Shown: positions 38,991 to 49,083 of the stretch, piece by piece | Layout of the letters: every line of letters begins with the position of its first letter | Position numbering within the stretch: position 1 is the first letter of the stretch | Source: Isoetes taiwanensis | Taxonomy: Eukaryota; Streptophyta; Lycopodiopsida; Isoetales; Isoetaceae | DNA length: 64,000 bases | Direction of reading: 5' to 3' | Assembly (NCBI GenBank): GCA_021234155.1 | Contig: JAJEKV010000003.1 | Location: forward strand, 29,061,166 to 29,125,165 | Notes under the pieces: model-generated | Told to the model about the DNA's origin: nothing | Databases searched by the model: none | Seen by the model: the letters and a program-made list of their open reading frames with translations, nothing else | Translations under genes and position numbers: made by a program

Positions 38991-41900
38991 ACCGATACCC
39001 GCCACTTCCTATTGATAGATGCCGTTACATTAATCACCCGGTTGGTGACGAAGATGGATTGAATTACATTTGGGCCAGCAATCACACATTCCTCCAGCCC
39101 CGCCGCTCCAATCTCCAAATTTGAACCGCAAATGAAAGCACCGCCTCGCCCGGAGCACCAGTCTTGCAACCCCTCGAGTACTTGGATCAAGTAATGATGA
39201 TGGCAGCAGAGCGCTGGCAATGATAGATCCGGGCTCGGGGCCCTTGCAACGCACGGAGGCTCGCCCTCTTATCTAATCACTTCGAATGCAAGACATGCAT
39301 TGATCGAGAGTGAATCTCGCGATCCGGCCACCGAGATTCAAAATGAGGAGCCAAGCTTTTCTTAGTGGTTAGCCTCTATGCCCGGATGCCCCAACACGAA
39401 CCACTACCACAAAGCGGTATAATGATGCAATGGAGATGGCTCAACCAATGGAACCACTACCGCAGGCGCTATACGATGCATTGGAGGTTCAACCAATGGA
39501 GCAGGAGGTGGAGCAGGAGGAGGAGCAGGAGGTGGAGGTGGAGCAGGCGGGGGTGGTGGAGCTAGAGCCTGGTGTTTTTGCCGGGTTTTACCGTAAGAAT
39601 TCACTATGCCCCGCAATGGAAATGGGAGATCGATAGCCCAGCTACTCAATAGACCGGGCTTGAAACAAGAGGTCCGATTTTGTCCGGTTTATCCAAATTT
39701 ATCCGATTATATACAATTGTAATCTTTTTCCAATGAATACAACAAATTTTGTCTACTTCTATATTTCTACAATGTAATACATGTTACATACCTTTTTTAA
39801 GCGGTTTCTTGGCCATGCAACAAATGTTCCAACACTTTCTCCAACCGTATCCCCACCGGGTGTCTCATGAGGTAAAGCTTCATCCATAGCGCAAAGCTAA
39901 TCAATCAGAACTCTGGACATACTTATCCCCGAAGCGGAATTCCATGACAAGCATACGGATCGATGGAGTCGATCTTGCATAATCCTACTTTCCTTTTCTC
40001 GATTTGTAGTTAACATGAAACATTCATCTTCGACACCGCAGAAAATTGCTATTCGTGACACCTACTATTGGAAATTAATGTTCAAGCTATTGAATGAGAT
40101 GAGTACCGTAATTCTCAGAGCCATTCTTGAGAAGCTGATTTGAGTCTCCAAGCTGATTTGAGAAGTCGGCGCCATGGAAACTCCTGGGGCCGGAAAATTC
40201 AATTAGAAGAAAGATTAGGTTAACTACGCTTAGGCGGGATAAATTTTTGCGGATTTTAAAAACTTAATGAAAGAAGTCTACGGACGGGTCTTCGCCATTA
40301 TTATTTGTATGTGTCAAGAATATTTCGAAACCGCATTTTGTGTTTTCTTTGAAATTCAAATTTCTATTTCTCGCATTGCAGTAGAAAAAGCTATTTCTTC
40401 GAAAGCAGCTCGAAAGGCCAGATCCGAAATGACCTTCCCGACTGCTACTAGGCTTAATTCCCGAGATGTCTTCTAAAGCCAATCGAGGTCGAGGCGACGG
40501 GCAGAGGAAGCGGTGGAAGAGGAATCTCTAAACCCGCTCTTCTCAAGTTTCGAGGACGCTGATCGTAATACACGTAATACACGTAACCCTATTCAAGGTA
40601 TTTAATTTGCCACGTATCACACAATCGTGGTGGAGAGTATTATGCTTGCATGAATTTGAGATATTTCCTTTCACTTAATATGCTTTGCATGAGTTTGAGT
40701 TATTATGCTTTGCATGAATTTTAAGTATTAACATCGCTAATGCTTTGATTGTCCGCTCAGAGAACATAATTTTGCTCGCTTTTATATATAGAATATAGCG
40801 GTGTTAGACGCTTTGGAGATAGCAATGTTCAATGAGGTTAAATAGTGTGAAATATGGATTCATGAAGGGTATGTAGCTTAAAAATGTGGATGCAAAATAA
40901 TTTAGTTTCAAATTAACGATAGCATGGTCAATAATAGAGATACCAACACGCCAAGCGGATTTGTACTAATTTAGGTTTAAATGCACGCCAAGCCGCGATC
41001 TCTTGTTCTGAAAAAGTACTCTAAAAAGTGCTCATCTTCATTTGCGCTGCTCAAGAGGAAGAAAACCCCTACTAATTCGGGTTCTAATCCCCGCCAAGAA
41101 AGCAAGGGCGCATCGACCCGTGATGCGGTACCATATGATCTCACCTTAGATGATGAAGGGTCGATTCTTATAGCAACCAATCGACCCTCGCCGGCCCTCG
41201 GAAGAGGAAATGGACGAGGGTGTCGAGTGGTACGCTGACCTTGCCAAGACAAATGGCAAGCTCGACTTAACTCTCTTCTCGAGGAAAAAGGAAGCGCACA
41301 AGATGGCCAAACAAGGATCCTAATCTCTTTGTGAGGAAGAGGATGACACCCAATCGCAAATTGCTCTTGGAGATTACACAATGTAGGTAAGAAAGATCCG
41401 CCGTGACTTACTCACCGTAGAGCTACCGTGATACAAGGATACGCTCATGAAGACAGATGTGAACGGTGAGACATGTTTTAAGTATGGTTGGCCAACCAAT
41501 GTAGCAGCTTACGCCAATATCTATTTGCCAAGGGGTTACAAATGCGTAGAGGCATGTTCACTAAACCGACACCAAGTCACTATTTGCAGCAAGCTAGGGA
41601 ATTAGCTGACTTGAAAGCTTCTAAAAGGGTCCTAGATCTAGGGAAGAATGTTCAACCCGGCAGCTTGTCGGGCATGGAGGCTTCGCTTTTGAGAATGAAC
41701 AGACAGAGTGGCGCAGCCTAGAGGCCATGAACAAGCTCAATAAGTACGACCATTATCCATTGGGTCTTAAGGAAACTTTTATGATCCATGTGAAGTCCCT
41801 CATCCGCTCACCAAGCTCCATTTATGTTAGCAGAGATATGATCCAAAGACATGCCATGGAGATTGTTCGAGCATGATTAGTAATCCGTGTCAAATGCCTA

Positions 41901-42215
41901 TGCCGATGATGTGCTACCTTGGGATATGATCTCAACAAGTTCTCGGCCAGGTGGATCTAACGCCCGTGAGCTATTATCAAGTGATGATATTAAATATGTC
42001 ATCATCGACGGGCAAAGATTCCGCTGAGGCACAAAAGGCCATCATCGCAAAAGTAACAAACAGCCAAAAGTGTTCTACAATCACTATGCGATAGGAGGTG
42101 TCAGATCTTGATGCCAATACTTCACCCGCAGATTTACTGAGATTAGTGCAACTTTGAATGAAATGGGGAAGACATTTCTATACAAAAGGTAATCAACCCG
42201 GTTTCATAAATTGTA

Positions 42216-42460
42216 TTCACGCCAGCGCAGCTTTCAAATCAAACCAATTCACGCCAGCGCATTTGAATCATCACGCCACGCCAGCGCCAAGTCAACCAAT
42301 TGATTTGAAAACACCGGGCGCGGAATTTCATTGATTTGAAAACACCGGGCGCGGAATTGGTTTGATTTTGAAAGCACGCGGGCGAATTGCATTAGTAACT
42401 TTATTCATTTCACGCCAGCGCGATTTTTCTCTTCATCAATTCTATTCAAATCACGCCTAC
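42216..42460. repeat. CACGCCAGCG palindrome cluster in an intron
   Basis: At least eight degenerate units: CACGCCAGCG repeatedly at 42219-42285 and 42411, ACACCGGGCGCGGAATT twice (42311, 42341), and related words at 42375 and 42452. AT-rich phrases such as TTGATTTGAAAA separate the units. The cluster sits between a GT donor at 42189 and a TTGCAG acceptor ending at 42506. Confidence 0.75.
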
Positions 42461-44496
42461 ATGTTTCTATTCTATGATATCATTCAATGTCCGCATTTTA
42501 TTGCAGTCCATACGCTTGAACAACCGCGCCACGCCCGCCAACAAGGGTGGAATATGGTTGCCCATTGCCCACCGCATGTGGCGGGTCAAAGTCCGAGGCA
42601 TTCAAGCCGGAGCGGACTCGCCGCAGCACAATTATACAGAGAAGAAGAAGACCGCAAGAAAATCAAAGAAAAAAGGTGGTGATGACATTGCATCCTTCCA
42701 AAAGCTCATCCAAAGGTCGTCAGACCAACAGATCGTGATAAGATTGTGTTTTGTAAGGAGGCAAGATGGCTCAAGTGGAATGAATTTCGACGCTTTATGC
42801 ACAAGGGAAGCCGCCGATACTATGGGTAGGGTGCCTCCTCGCTGATGTAAGCATCTTTGACTTGAATGTGACAGATGAGAAAGACTCGTGGGCTAGACGA
42901 CGCCGAGACCATTTGGGTTTTAGACCGGTGCTTAAAGAAGGAAGTCTTATACAAGAAGGGTGCTTTCACCAAGGATAGGATGTCCTTCGCTGAGTGCCGC
43001 AAATCATGTAAAGGATGTAATGTGATAATGAAGTCACCGTAGGAGCCGAAGTTACAAAGGCTATCGGGGATGTGGCATTATCCGAAATTGGATTGTCGGA
43101 CAAATACAAGGTCAAGAATGATGACATCAAGAAGTTTGTATTCTGTCAAAGGACTTCCTAAAGAATTGGAAGGCTAAAAAATACAAAACATAAGGAGACT
43201 CTACCCCTAAGGTAATCGGGCCGAAGTTGAGAAGAAAAGTGGCCCTTTGTGAAGAAGATTATCGAGAAGACGACAATCGCCCAAGATTCGGGCCTCCATT
43301 GGGTACAAAGGTCTCTTTGCCGATTCAACTTCCGCCTTAAAAAATATATCACTCTTTGTGTTGGACAGCAGGGTGGGAGAGGAGATATGGGCATGAACCG
43401 AAGGACTACAAGAGCTTCTTTACCAGTCAGATAGGATTGACAACCGAGAGGTCCTTCACTATTGTCATCGCTTGTCCTTTCGTGAGTCACATCTCGAGAT
43501 GCACTATCTGCCGCTCATGATCCGAGTGCCTCAAAGTTATTAGGGAGGGATGCCTAATATATGATGTTAAGGATAATGAGTCAAACGTAACCAAGATGGC
43601 ACATGTGATCTTTATTATGATATCCATGTCGCCGACGAGGAATATGATATTGCTAAGGCCAAGGGTGACAATAGCAAAGCATGGGAATGTTTTCTTCTAG
43701 ATGATCCGCACTTAAGAACTATATTCTTTCATACGGATCGTGATCACCGTAATGATGAGTCGAAGAGGATGAGGATCGACCCTCCTAAGTGGGGAAATCA
43801 AGCACGAAGCTACAAACTAAGGAGAAGGGCCCCTTAAATAAAAATGGATTTCCGCCTATGGCTGCTTACCTCGTCGAGGCATTTGCTCCAATTGATACAA
43901 CCCGCTTGGAGCTTCATGTTGGAGGTTATATTGCCCGAGAGGCTCTTATGGGTGCAAGAAGATGTCACCGCTTTGTGAGTGATGAGCGCCAAAGACTTTC
44001 TTGAACCATTCCTCATGCATGTGCTTGCCAAGTCTCCTAAAGGCCCTTATGGCAACCTGAAATCATCAGCAATCAAAAGTCTCGTGAGACTTGTCCAATT
44101 CGGAAGTGGACGCTGCTCCCGGAGAGGGAACTAGTAATCTGCAACTGATAAGGAAAGCAAGAATGAACAAATAGCTGCTAAACCGGTTGCTCAAAGTAAT
44201 CGCGGATGGCGGCTAACTTAGGGAATATCCTTGCCCACATTGGGTGATGCAAGCAACAATAGAGTAGATTCACAGTGTTAACAATGAAATAATTGACAGG
44301 GAAACCGAAAATGAAGGCAACGGCGGCTCTAGTGATTCACGTGGGTTTGCCAAATCAATAGTAAAATAATGTCGGGCCAGAAGGACGCAAATGAACTAAT
44401 AGAAAATAACAATTCTAACAAATGTAAGAAGACGAAGATTAAGGGTGGCGGAGGGGAGAATGACGCCGATGACGGCAGCGAAACTGAAGATGATAG

Positions 44497-44706
44497 GTAT
44501 GGCCTTGCCGACGAAATAGCGCCACGCGTGATTTAATTTGTATTACCTTTGAATTAAATCGCGCCAAGCGTGCTTTGATTATTTTTCGTTGTCAAATTAA
44601 ATCACGCCGAAATGATTTGGTTATGACTATTTCAAATCACGCTTGGCGTGATTGTATTGTTTGTGTTATCGTATCTTGCTGACCGGATACATGTTTGATG
44701 TTTCAG
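44497..44706 (+). other. GT-AG intron with CACGC...GCGTG palindromes
   Basis: Donor AG|GTATGG at 44497 and acceptor TTTCAG ending at 44706. Joining the exons keeps frame: an acidic ...ETEDD plus S is followed by FHCVSKKVVVFDLNGVL. Within it, CACGCGTG, CGCGCCAAGCGTG, CACGCC and CACGCTTGGCGTG occur at 44523-44652, each set in ATTTAAT-like DNA. Confidence 0.65.
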
Positions 44707-45280
44707 CTTCCATTGCGTTTCTAAGAAGGTTGTGGTGTTCGACCTAAACGGAGTCCTTTGCAAGACTTTTCCGAAAAATAAAGTGGCTAGAGAACAGTTT
44801 CATCAGACACCAGTAGAATCAAACACCAAGTGGATCTATCCGCGGCCGCACTTGAAGGAGATGCTAGACGAGGCATTCAGTGTTATTTCGAAGTTGGTAT
44901 TTGGTCATCCATGGAACTAAGGAACATCAAGGATACTTTGGAGGCACCGGGGAAATGCGAGAAATTGGTTGACCCTTTGGGATCGTAACAAATGTGTGAA
45001 GTTCACTAATCCCAAGGATCCAACAGGCAAGCCTATCTTCATCAAACACTTGAGTAACATGATGGACGAACTTGGTATCGAGAATAAGGATGATATAATC
45101 ATAGTGGATGATGATGCTCTCAAATGCTTCTACAATCAAACACAGTGCCCCGAATCCACCATCTTACGATCCAAAAACTTTGGGACAGATGATTTTCTCG
45201 TGAAGTTTGTGTCTATTATGCATAATTTGGCTATGGGGATGACGGTGGGTGAAGTGTTAGATTCGCACTTAACCGGATAG
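44707..45280 (+). pseudogene. NIF/FCP1-like HAD-superfamily domain (C-terminal part of the gene above)
   Basis: The exon opens FHCVSKKVVVFDLNGVLC, the HAD motif I of NLI-interacting-factor (FCP1/SCP-like) phosphatases. YPRPHLKEMLDEA follows, as does VGIWSSMELRNIKDTL in a second frame (motif II region). LWDRNKCVKFTNPKDPTGKP and DIIIVDDDALKC (motif III/IV) follow in a third. The domain ends at 45280 with GEVLDSHLTG. Two frame changes (about 44875 and 44960) break it. The second aspartate of the canonical DxDx(T/V) motif is Asn here, so even an intact protein might lack phosphatase activity; similar DLNG variants exist in land plants. Confidence 0.7.
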
Positions 45281-45710
45281 AACGGGCCGACATGGAACCA
45301 CACCTTGTTAAATACATGGAAAACATGGATTGATCCCTTAATGTTTTATTGGAATATATGATATTTTTGTATGATATTTGTGCCATGTATCGATAATTTC
45401 GAAGTCCGAATTGCCTCTAAAATAATGCAATTTGTTATTATCAAACCTAATATTATCATCTATTGAGCAAGCAATATTTGTCTCATCTATGTTAGCAACT
45501 TGCTCTTCATTTCTCGCATATTTCAATTCGATATGAAAAGTCACACGCGAATCGCAACCTTATGTTATTTTTGAAGTCCAAAAAAAAAGATTAAAAAAAA
45601 CAAAAACCCCCTAGAAGACAATAGCAGGTTGGCGTGATTTTGGAGTTGACATAATCCCAATTTAATTGGATGATGGTTAAGTGCCTCATGACATGCCTGG
45701 ATTTTCGGCA

Positions 45711-46061
45711 GGCTGTTAAGGAAGAGGAAGATTTTATTTATATCAGGTGCTGCTCTGACTGTTGGATTTGTTGCTGCTGCCCCATATTTGCATCTTACTT
45801 CTTATCCTGGTTCCAAAGTCCTTATAAGGGGACCCGTTGCTGCTGTTGTTGGCATTGCCCAGGGTTTACACAGGTCAACCAGGGCTGTTTACACCGTGAG
45901 TACCAAAAGTAATTATGATCTTAGTTTTAATTGTGCCATGGGTTTTCAGTAAATTTTTAAGAGCTTTGTCCTGCCAGTTTACAGTGAACACCTGCGATTA
46001 CAAGTACAGCTTGCATGGTTATGATAAGAAGTCTGAAGATTACCTCAGAATTTTATCCGAG
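45711..46061 (+). pseudogene. Fragment of an ABC1/ADCK1-type atypical kinase gene (two exons)
   Basis: Exon one, after a TTCGGCAG acceptor, reads LLRKRKILFISGAALTVGFV then GPVAAVVGIAQGLHRSTRAVYT and ends at 45895 before GTGAGT. Exon two, 45978-46061, reads CDYKYSLHGYDKKSEDYLR and ends before GTAATT. Order and splice phase (0/0) match the N-terminal region of plant aarF-domain (ABC1/ADCK1-like) proteins, found in mitochondria or plastids. The kinase core (KxGQ motif, catalytic loop) is missing downstream. Intron retention fits a DNA-level capture, such as by the Helitron ending at 47511, rather than retroposition. Confidence 0.6.
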
Positions 46062-46320
46062 GTAATTGCAGAGGTTTGGTAGTCTGTTTAATCTTCCATA
46101 ATAGTTCAACTAAAAACATCTACGCATCCTAGCATCATATAGAATTATATGATGCAGTGTGTCGTGGCATAACTGCTACTGTTATCTATGGTGATGTAAA
46201 TTTGTAGAATGCTTAGAACTTCCTCCCAATATGTCCAAAAATTAGTTCAAAGATCTCTTTGCATGGAAGGGGTCTGACAGGAGTTACAAGAACTATGCAG
46301 GTGGCAAACAAATGATTGCA
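46062..46320. other. Unassigned stretch after the ADCK1-like exons
   Basis: This may be intron sequence of the captured ADCK1-like gene. No exon was recognised. Confidence 0.35.
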
Positions 46321-46641
46321 GGGTAAAAGCATGTTAGGGTGTGCCTTAAAAAGTATCATTTAGGGACTAAAAGGATACCCAAAAAGGTAGCCAGCTCTGG
46401 GTACTGGGTACCTGTGTAAGATCTCAATAAAAGCTACGTTTTAGAATTATTGTATTTATTTTGACCTCCAATAGCATTACCTTTATCGTAACGTTGAGTA
46501 TTAACATGAGATTGACTTTTATTTTGGATTTTTGAGTTAGTTTTGATGAAAAGAACATTAAAAAAGTACCCAATTCTAAAGTACCTAGTGTATGTACTTT
46601 TGCAGGTTCCAAAAGTGGTACACCCTAACATGCTTTCACCC
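46321..46641. mobile_element. MITE, copy 2
   Basis: Inverted ends are GGGTAAAAGCATGTTAGGGTGT and its near-exact inverse ending in CTTTCACCC; arms differ at a few positions. The flanks share TGCA on both sides, a possible 4-bp duplication. Related to 12803-13060 in opposite orientation. Non-coding. Confidence 0.75.
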
Positions 46642-46822
46642 TGCACTTGATCTGCATATTCTCCCCAGTCCTATAGCAGGTTACAGTGACATGTGCCTAC
46701 AGGGTAACATTTTTTAAAAACTCAAGCCAGTTATGTTTTGGTGATATTTGGAGACAAAAGCATAGATTATTGGAATGAGCCGGATTTTGTTTAATTTGTA
46801 CCCATTTTGAGGAAGGATATCA

Positions 46823-46898
46823 TATTCAGTAAATTCTCTGCTGTTTGTTCCTTTATGCTATATTCAGTAAATTCTCTGCTGTTTGTTCCTTTATGCTT
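46823..46898. repeat. 38-bp tandem duplication
   Basis: Two adjacent, nearly identical units starting TATTCAGTAAATTCTCTG. Below it (46900-47070), looser repeats of CAACTACAACTTTATA with TGCCATGTCC follow. Confidence 0.9.
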
Positions 46899-47070
46899 AT
46901 ATAACTGTATTGCCATATCCTTTTCCAACAGCTACAACTTTATATTTAAATTAAATAAGTGTGTTGCCATGTCCATTTCCAACAACTACAACTACAAGCC
47001 ATGTTCTTTTCCAACTACAACTTTATACTTAAATAATTGTATTTCCATGTCCTTTTTTAACAACTACAAC

Positions 47071-47120
47071 GATAGTAAAGGATGTAACTACGTGTGATAG
47101 TAAAGGATGTAACTACGTGT
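47071..47120. repeat. 25-bp tandem duplication
   Basis: GATAGTAAAGGATGTAACTA plus CGTGT, twice in perfect tandem. Confidence 0.95.
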
Positions 47121-47511
47121 GACGTGGATAAAAAGACGGAACATTAAGTTACAACCACATGAACAAGGTTACACTAAATAATGCAATACATGCAATAAAT
47201 GCAATCCCTTCAAAGGCGTACATGGGTATGGGTGTTGTGCACATTCATACACAAGCAACAAAAATGGAATAGACGTTTGTAGCCAGAAGACATCCATATT
47301 CATATACAAGTAGCAAGAATAGAACACAATAGAAGGAAAAGTGACTATACGAGATTAGATACACAACATCAACAACTCATAAACATAGCCACTTGCAATC
47401 TACAGCTTCCCCAAATGATTCAATGACTGAGAAGTTATCATATGCAAATGCACATTCTCAACATTTATAAGTTCCCAAATTATGCCCAGCAATGCTGGGC
47501 ACCGTTACTAG
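47121..47511 (+). mobile_element. Helitron 3' end (copy 1)
   Basis: About 390 bp match the 3' part of the Helitron at 55801-58904. The end has the hallmark hairpin GCCCAGC-AAT-GCTGGGC (47484-47500), followed by seven bases and CTAG (47508-47511), then host T. Shared subterminal words include CTTGCAATCTACAG, AACATCAACAACTCATA and TTCATATACAAG. The 5' end is not identified with certainty. The ADCK1-like fragment and MITE copy 2 may lie inside this element. Confidence 0.8.
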
Positions 47512-48316
47512 TAAGATCTAGGGTTTATCCCTCGTGCCAATGTGCATGCTGACAGAGGTCGTCCACCTAACATCGAATCCTTGTTGATCACAAGAACCCG
47601 ACGGTGCAGAATGGACGTGTCATTCATCCCCTCGCCCTCGGGATCGACCTAGCAGTGGAAGCGTATAAGCACATAGCATCAAACACACATAGTTCCACCT
47701 CACCATAATATAGCATCTATAACAATAACATTAGTAATATCAACATAAGGGAGATCCTACCCAGGGCTCAGACTCAAGTGGATCGACTGACAGCTTGGAT
47801 CTCCAGAAGTCAAAGCAGACAGAGTTCATAACAATGGACTTGGCTAGCATAGAACATGGTCATTGGGTAGTCCACTCCATCTGCCCCTCCTGTGCATACT
47901 TTGCAGAATAGGCTCATAAGTCTTGGGACTTGACTGTAGCCTGCAGAGGCACGCATGCCTATTATAGGTGGCTAGCGAGCCACTGCTCGTCTATGACCTG
48001 AACCCCATTGAAGGTGACGCATTACCCAAGAGGTGTTGAGCCCATGCCTTGCCCACACCCGGTGGCAAACCATCAAGCCTAACCTGCTCAGTTCCTCGGT
48101 AGGCTTTACATACCAAAGGGATCAATCTGTAATGGGACATGCCCTCCTTTTATGTCGGTCTAGCCCCACCACCCACAACCAGGCAGGTTCGATTGCACGG
48201 GCTGCATTTATTTGGGAATTATGGAGGTTAACTAGGTGCATAATCTACTAAGGCCTTCAGGGTCTCTACCCCCTTCCCCAAGACATAGGATTTCATAGAA
48301 ATCAACTATAATCATC
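47512..48316 (-). mobile_element. Ty3/Gypsy LTR fragment, reverse orientation, part 1
   Basis: On the minus strand this matches the second half of the LTR at 61043-62604 in order: GGGAAGGGGGTAGAGACC, CTGGTTGTGGGTG, GTGTGGGCAAGGCAT, GCAAAGTATGCACAGGAGGGG, GAGTCTGAGCCCTGGGTAGGA. It is cut at 48316 by the hAT insertion and resumes at 60412. Its outer end abuts the Helitron end at 47511 and lacks the LTR terminus. Confidence 0.8.
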
Positions 48317-48324
48317 CATAGAAC
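48317..48324. repeat. 8-bp target-site duplication of the hAT (left)
   Basis: CATAGAAC, identical to 60404-60411. Confidence 0.97.
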
Positions 48325-48446
48325 CAGTGATAGGTTCAATACTGTATACGTTTTATACGTAATACATATTTTTCGTTTGATACGACACAAATTTGACGTT
48401 TAATACGTCAAAAATACGTCTAAAAAAATTTTCGGCGTCGGAAAAA

Positions 48447-48624
48447 TTTCGCGTAAGCGAAAACAACTGTTTCCTTAAACGAAGTTTCTTTCGCGTAAGC
48501 GAAACAGTTGTTTTCGCTTACGCGAACCAAAAAAAGTTTCGCGCAAGCGAAATCAACTGTTTCGCTTACGCGAAAATATCTTCGCGTAAGCGAAAGAGTT
48601 GTTTTCGCTTACGCTTACGCGAAA
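48447..48624. repeat. Left subterminal array of the hAT
   Basis: Seven copies of a 16-bp unit close to TTTCGCGTAAGCGAAA, in both orientations (48447, 48489, 48512, 48537, 48559, 48581, 48603). Each unit is itself a small hairpin with 6-bp arms TTTCGC/GCGAAA. The last unit has an internal CTTACG duplication. Confidence 0.95.
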
Positions 48625-49083
48625 GAAACTTTGCAAAGCATATTGGGGCGTTTTGCAAAGGGAAAAAAACTTTTTGTGCCACTGTTTGGTCTATTTTGTG
48701 CAGATGAAATATTATATATAAGAAAAATGTGTTTAGCTCTAGAATTCGCCTCGAACGTTGACTACCAGGTCGAGTCCACATACTCCTTGGGAAACGGTCA
48801 GCCTTTGAGGTGTGGGTTTTTGCGTTTGGGGCCTGACGCCGGAATTGTGAAGTGAGATTCCTCCTTCACAGAGTTTTCCGACCTTGGGTTCCTACCCTGT
48901 TCCTTAGAGACCTATAGGTTCCTGTCCTTCACTCCTTACGTTCGAACGGGACGTCGATATAACCTATGCGTAGTGAGCTTGCTCCTTTGCGTATATAGAT
49001 GTCAGCCTTTGGTTCGGACGATTAAGGAGTCTTTACCCTTTAGCATACCAGAGCAGAGACAGTAATTTTAGATAGCAGCAGGG

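Larger units (their letters stand above)
31160..39535. repeat. Segmental duplication, copy B
   Basis: Direct copy of 1-8366. It includes about 350 bp upstream of the Helitron-like terminus, so the duplication is not simply two Helitron copies. The 5' Helitron-like terminus is at 31513. Copy B keeps several frames better than copy A, including the acidic ORF and the first exon of the palindrome-intron gene. Its right edge lies inside a gene that continues to about 45.3 kb, so copy B is likely the parental locus. Confidence 0.95.
38468..44496 (+). pseudogene. Long multi-exon gene, frameshifted; unknown N-terminal and central parts
   Basis: Proposed exons: 38468 onward (LIQEDKLLHLLEAREADDVY); 39400-39640, an acidic exon with two PLPQALYDA-like units and Glu-rich QEVEQEEEQEVEVEQ; about 40466-40560 (SSKANRGRG); 40981-42188 in several frames (VPYDLTLDDEGSILIATN, YGWPTNVAAAYANIYLPRGY, RVLDLGKNVQPGSL); 42507-44496 (KKGGDDIASFQKLIQRSS, IFFHTDRDHRNDESKRMRID, LELHVGGYIAREALMGARR, LEPFLMHVLAKSPKGPYGN, then an acidic GSETEDD). 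The LELHVGGYIAREAL block faintly recalls methyltransferase folds, which is weak. The last exon joins in phase to the HAD exon at 44707. Whether all pieces are one gene is inference from order and splice signals. Confidence 0.4.

Noticed and set aside
39404-39649. Proline-rich minus-strand ORF
   Set aside because: Antisense of the Glu-rich, PLPQALYDA-repeat exon; proline runs arise from the complement of GAG/GTG repeats.
42216-42460. CRISPR-like spaced repeats
   Set aside because: The genome is a plant; units are degenerate, irregularly spaced palindromes, not identical direct repeats with spacers.
46311-46650. MITE copy 2 as a hAT element with an 8-bp duplication
   Set aside because: The ends look hAT-like (CAGGGT), but the flanking 8-mers differ; only TGCA is shared.
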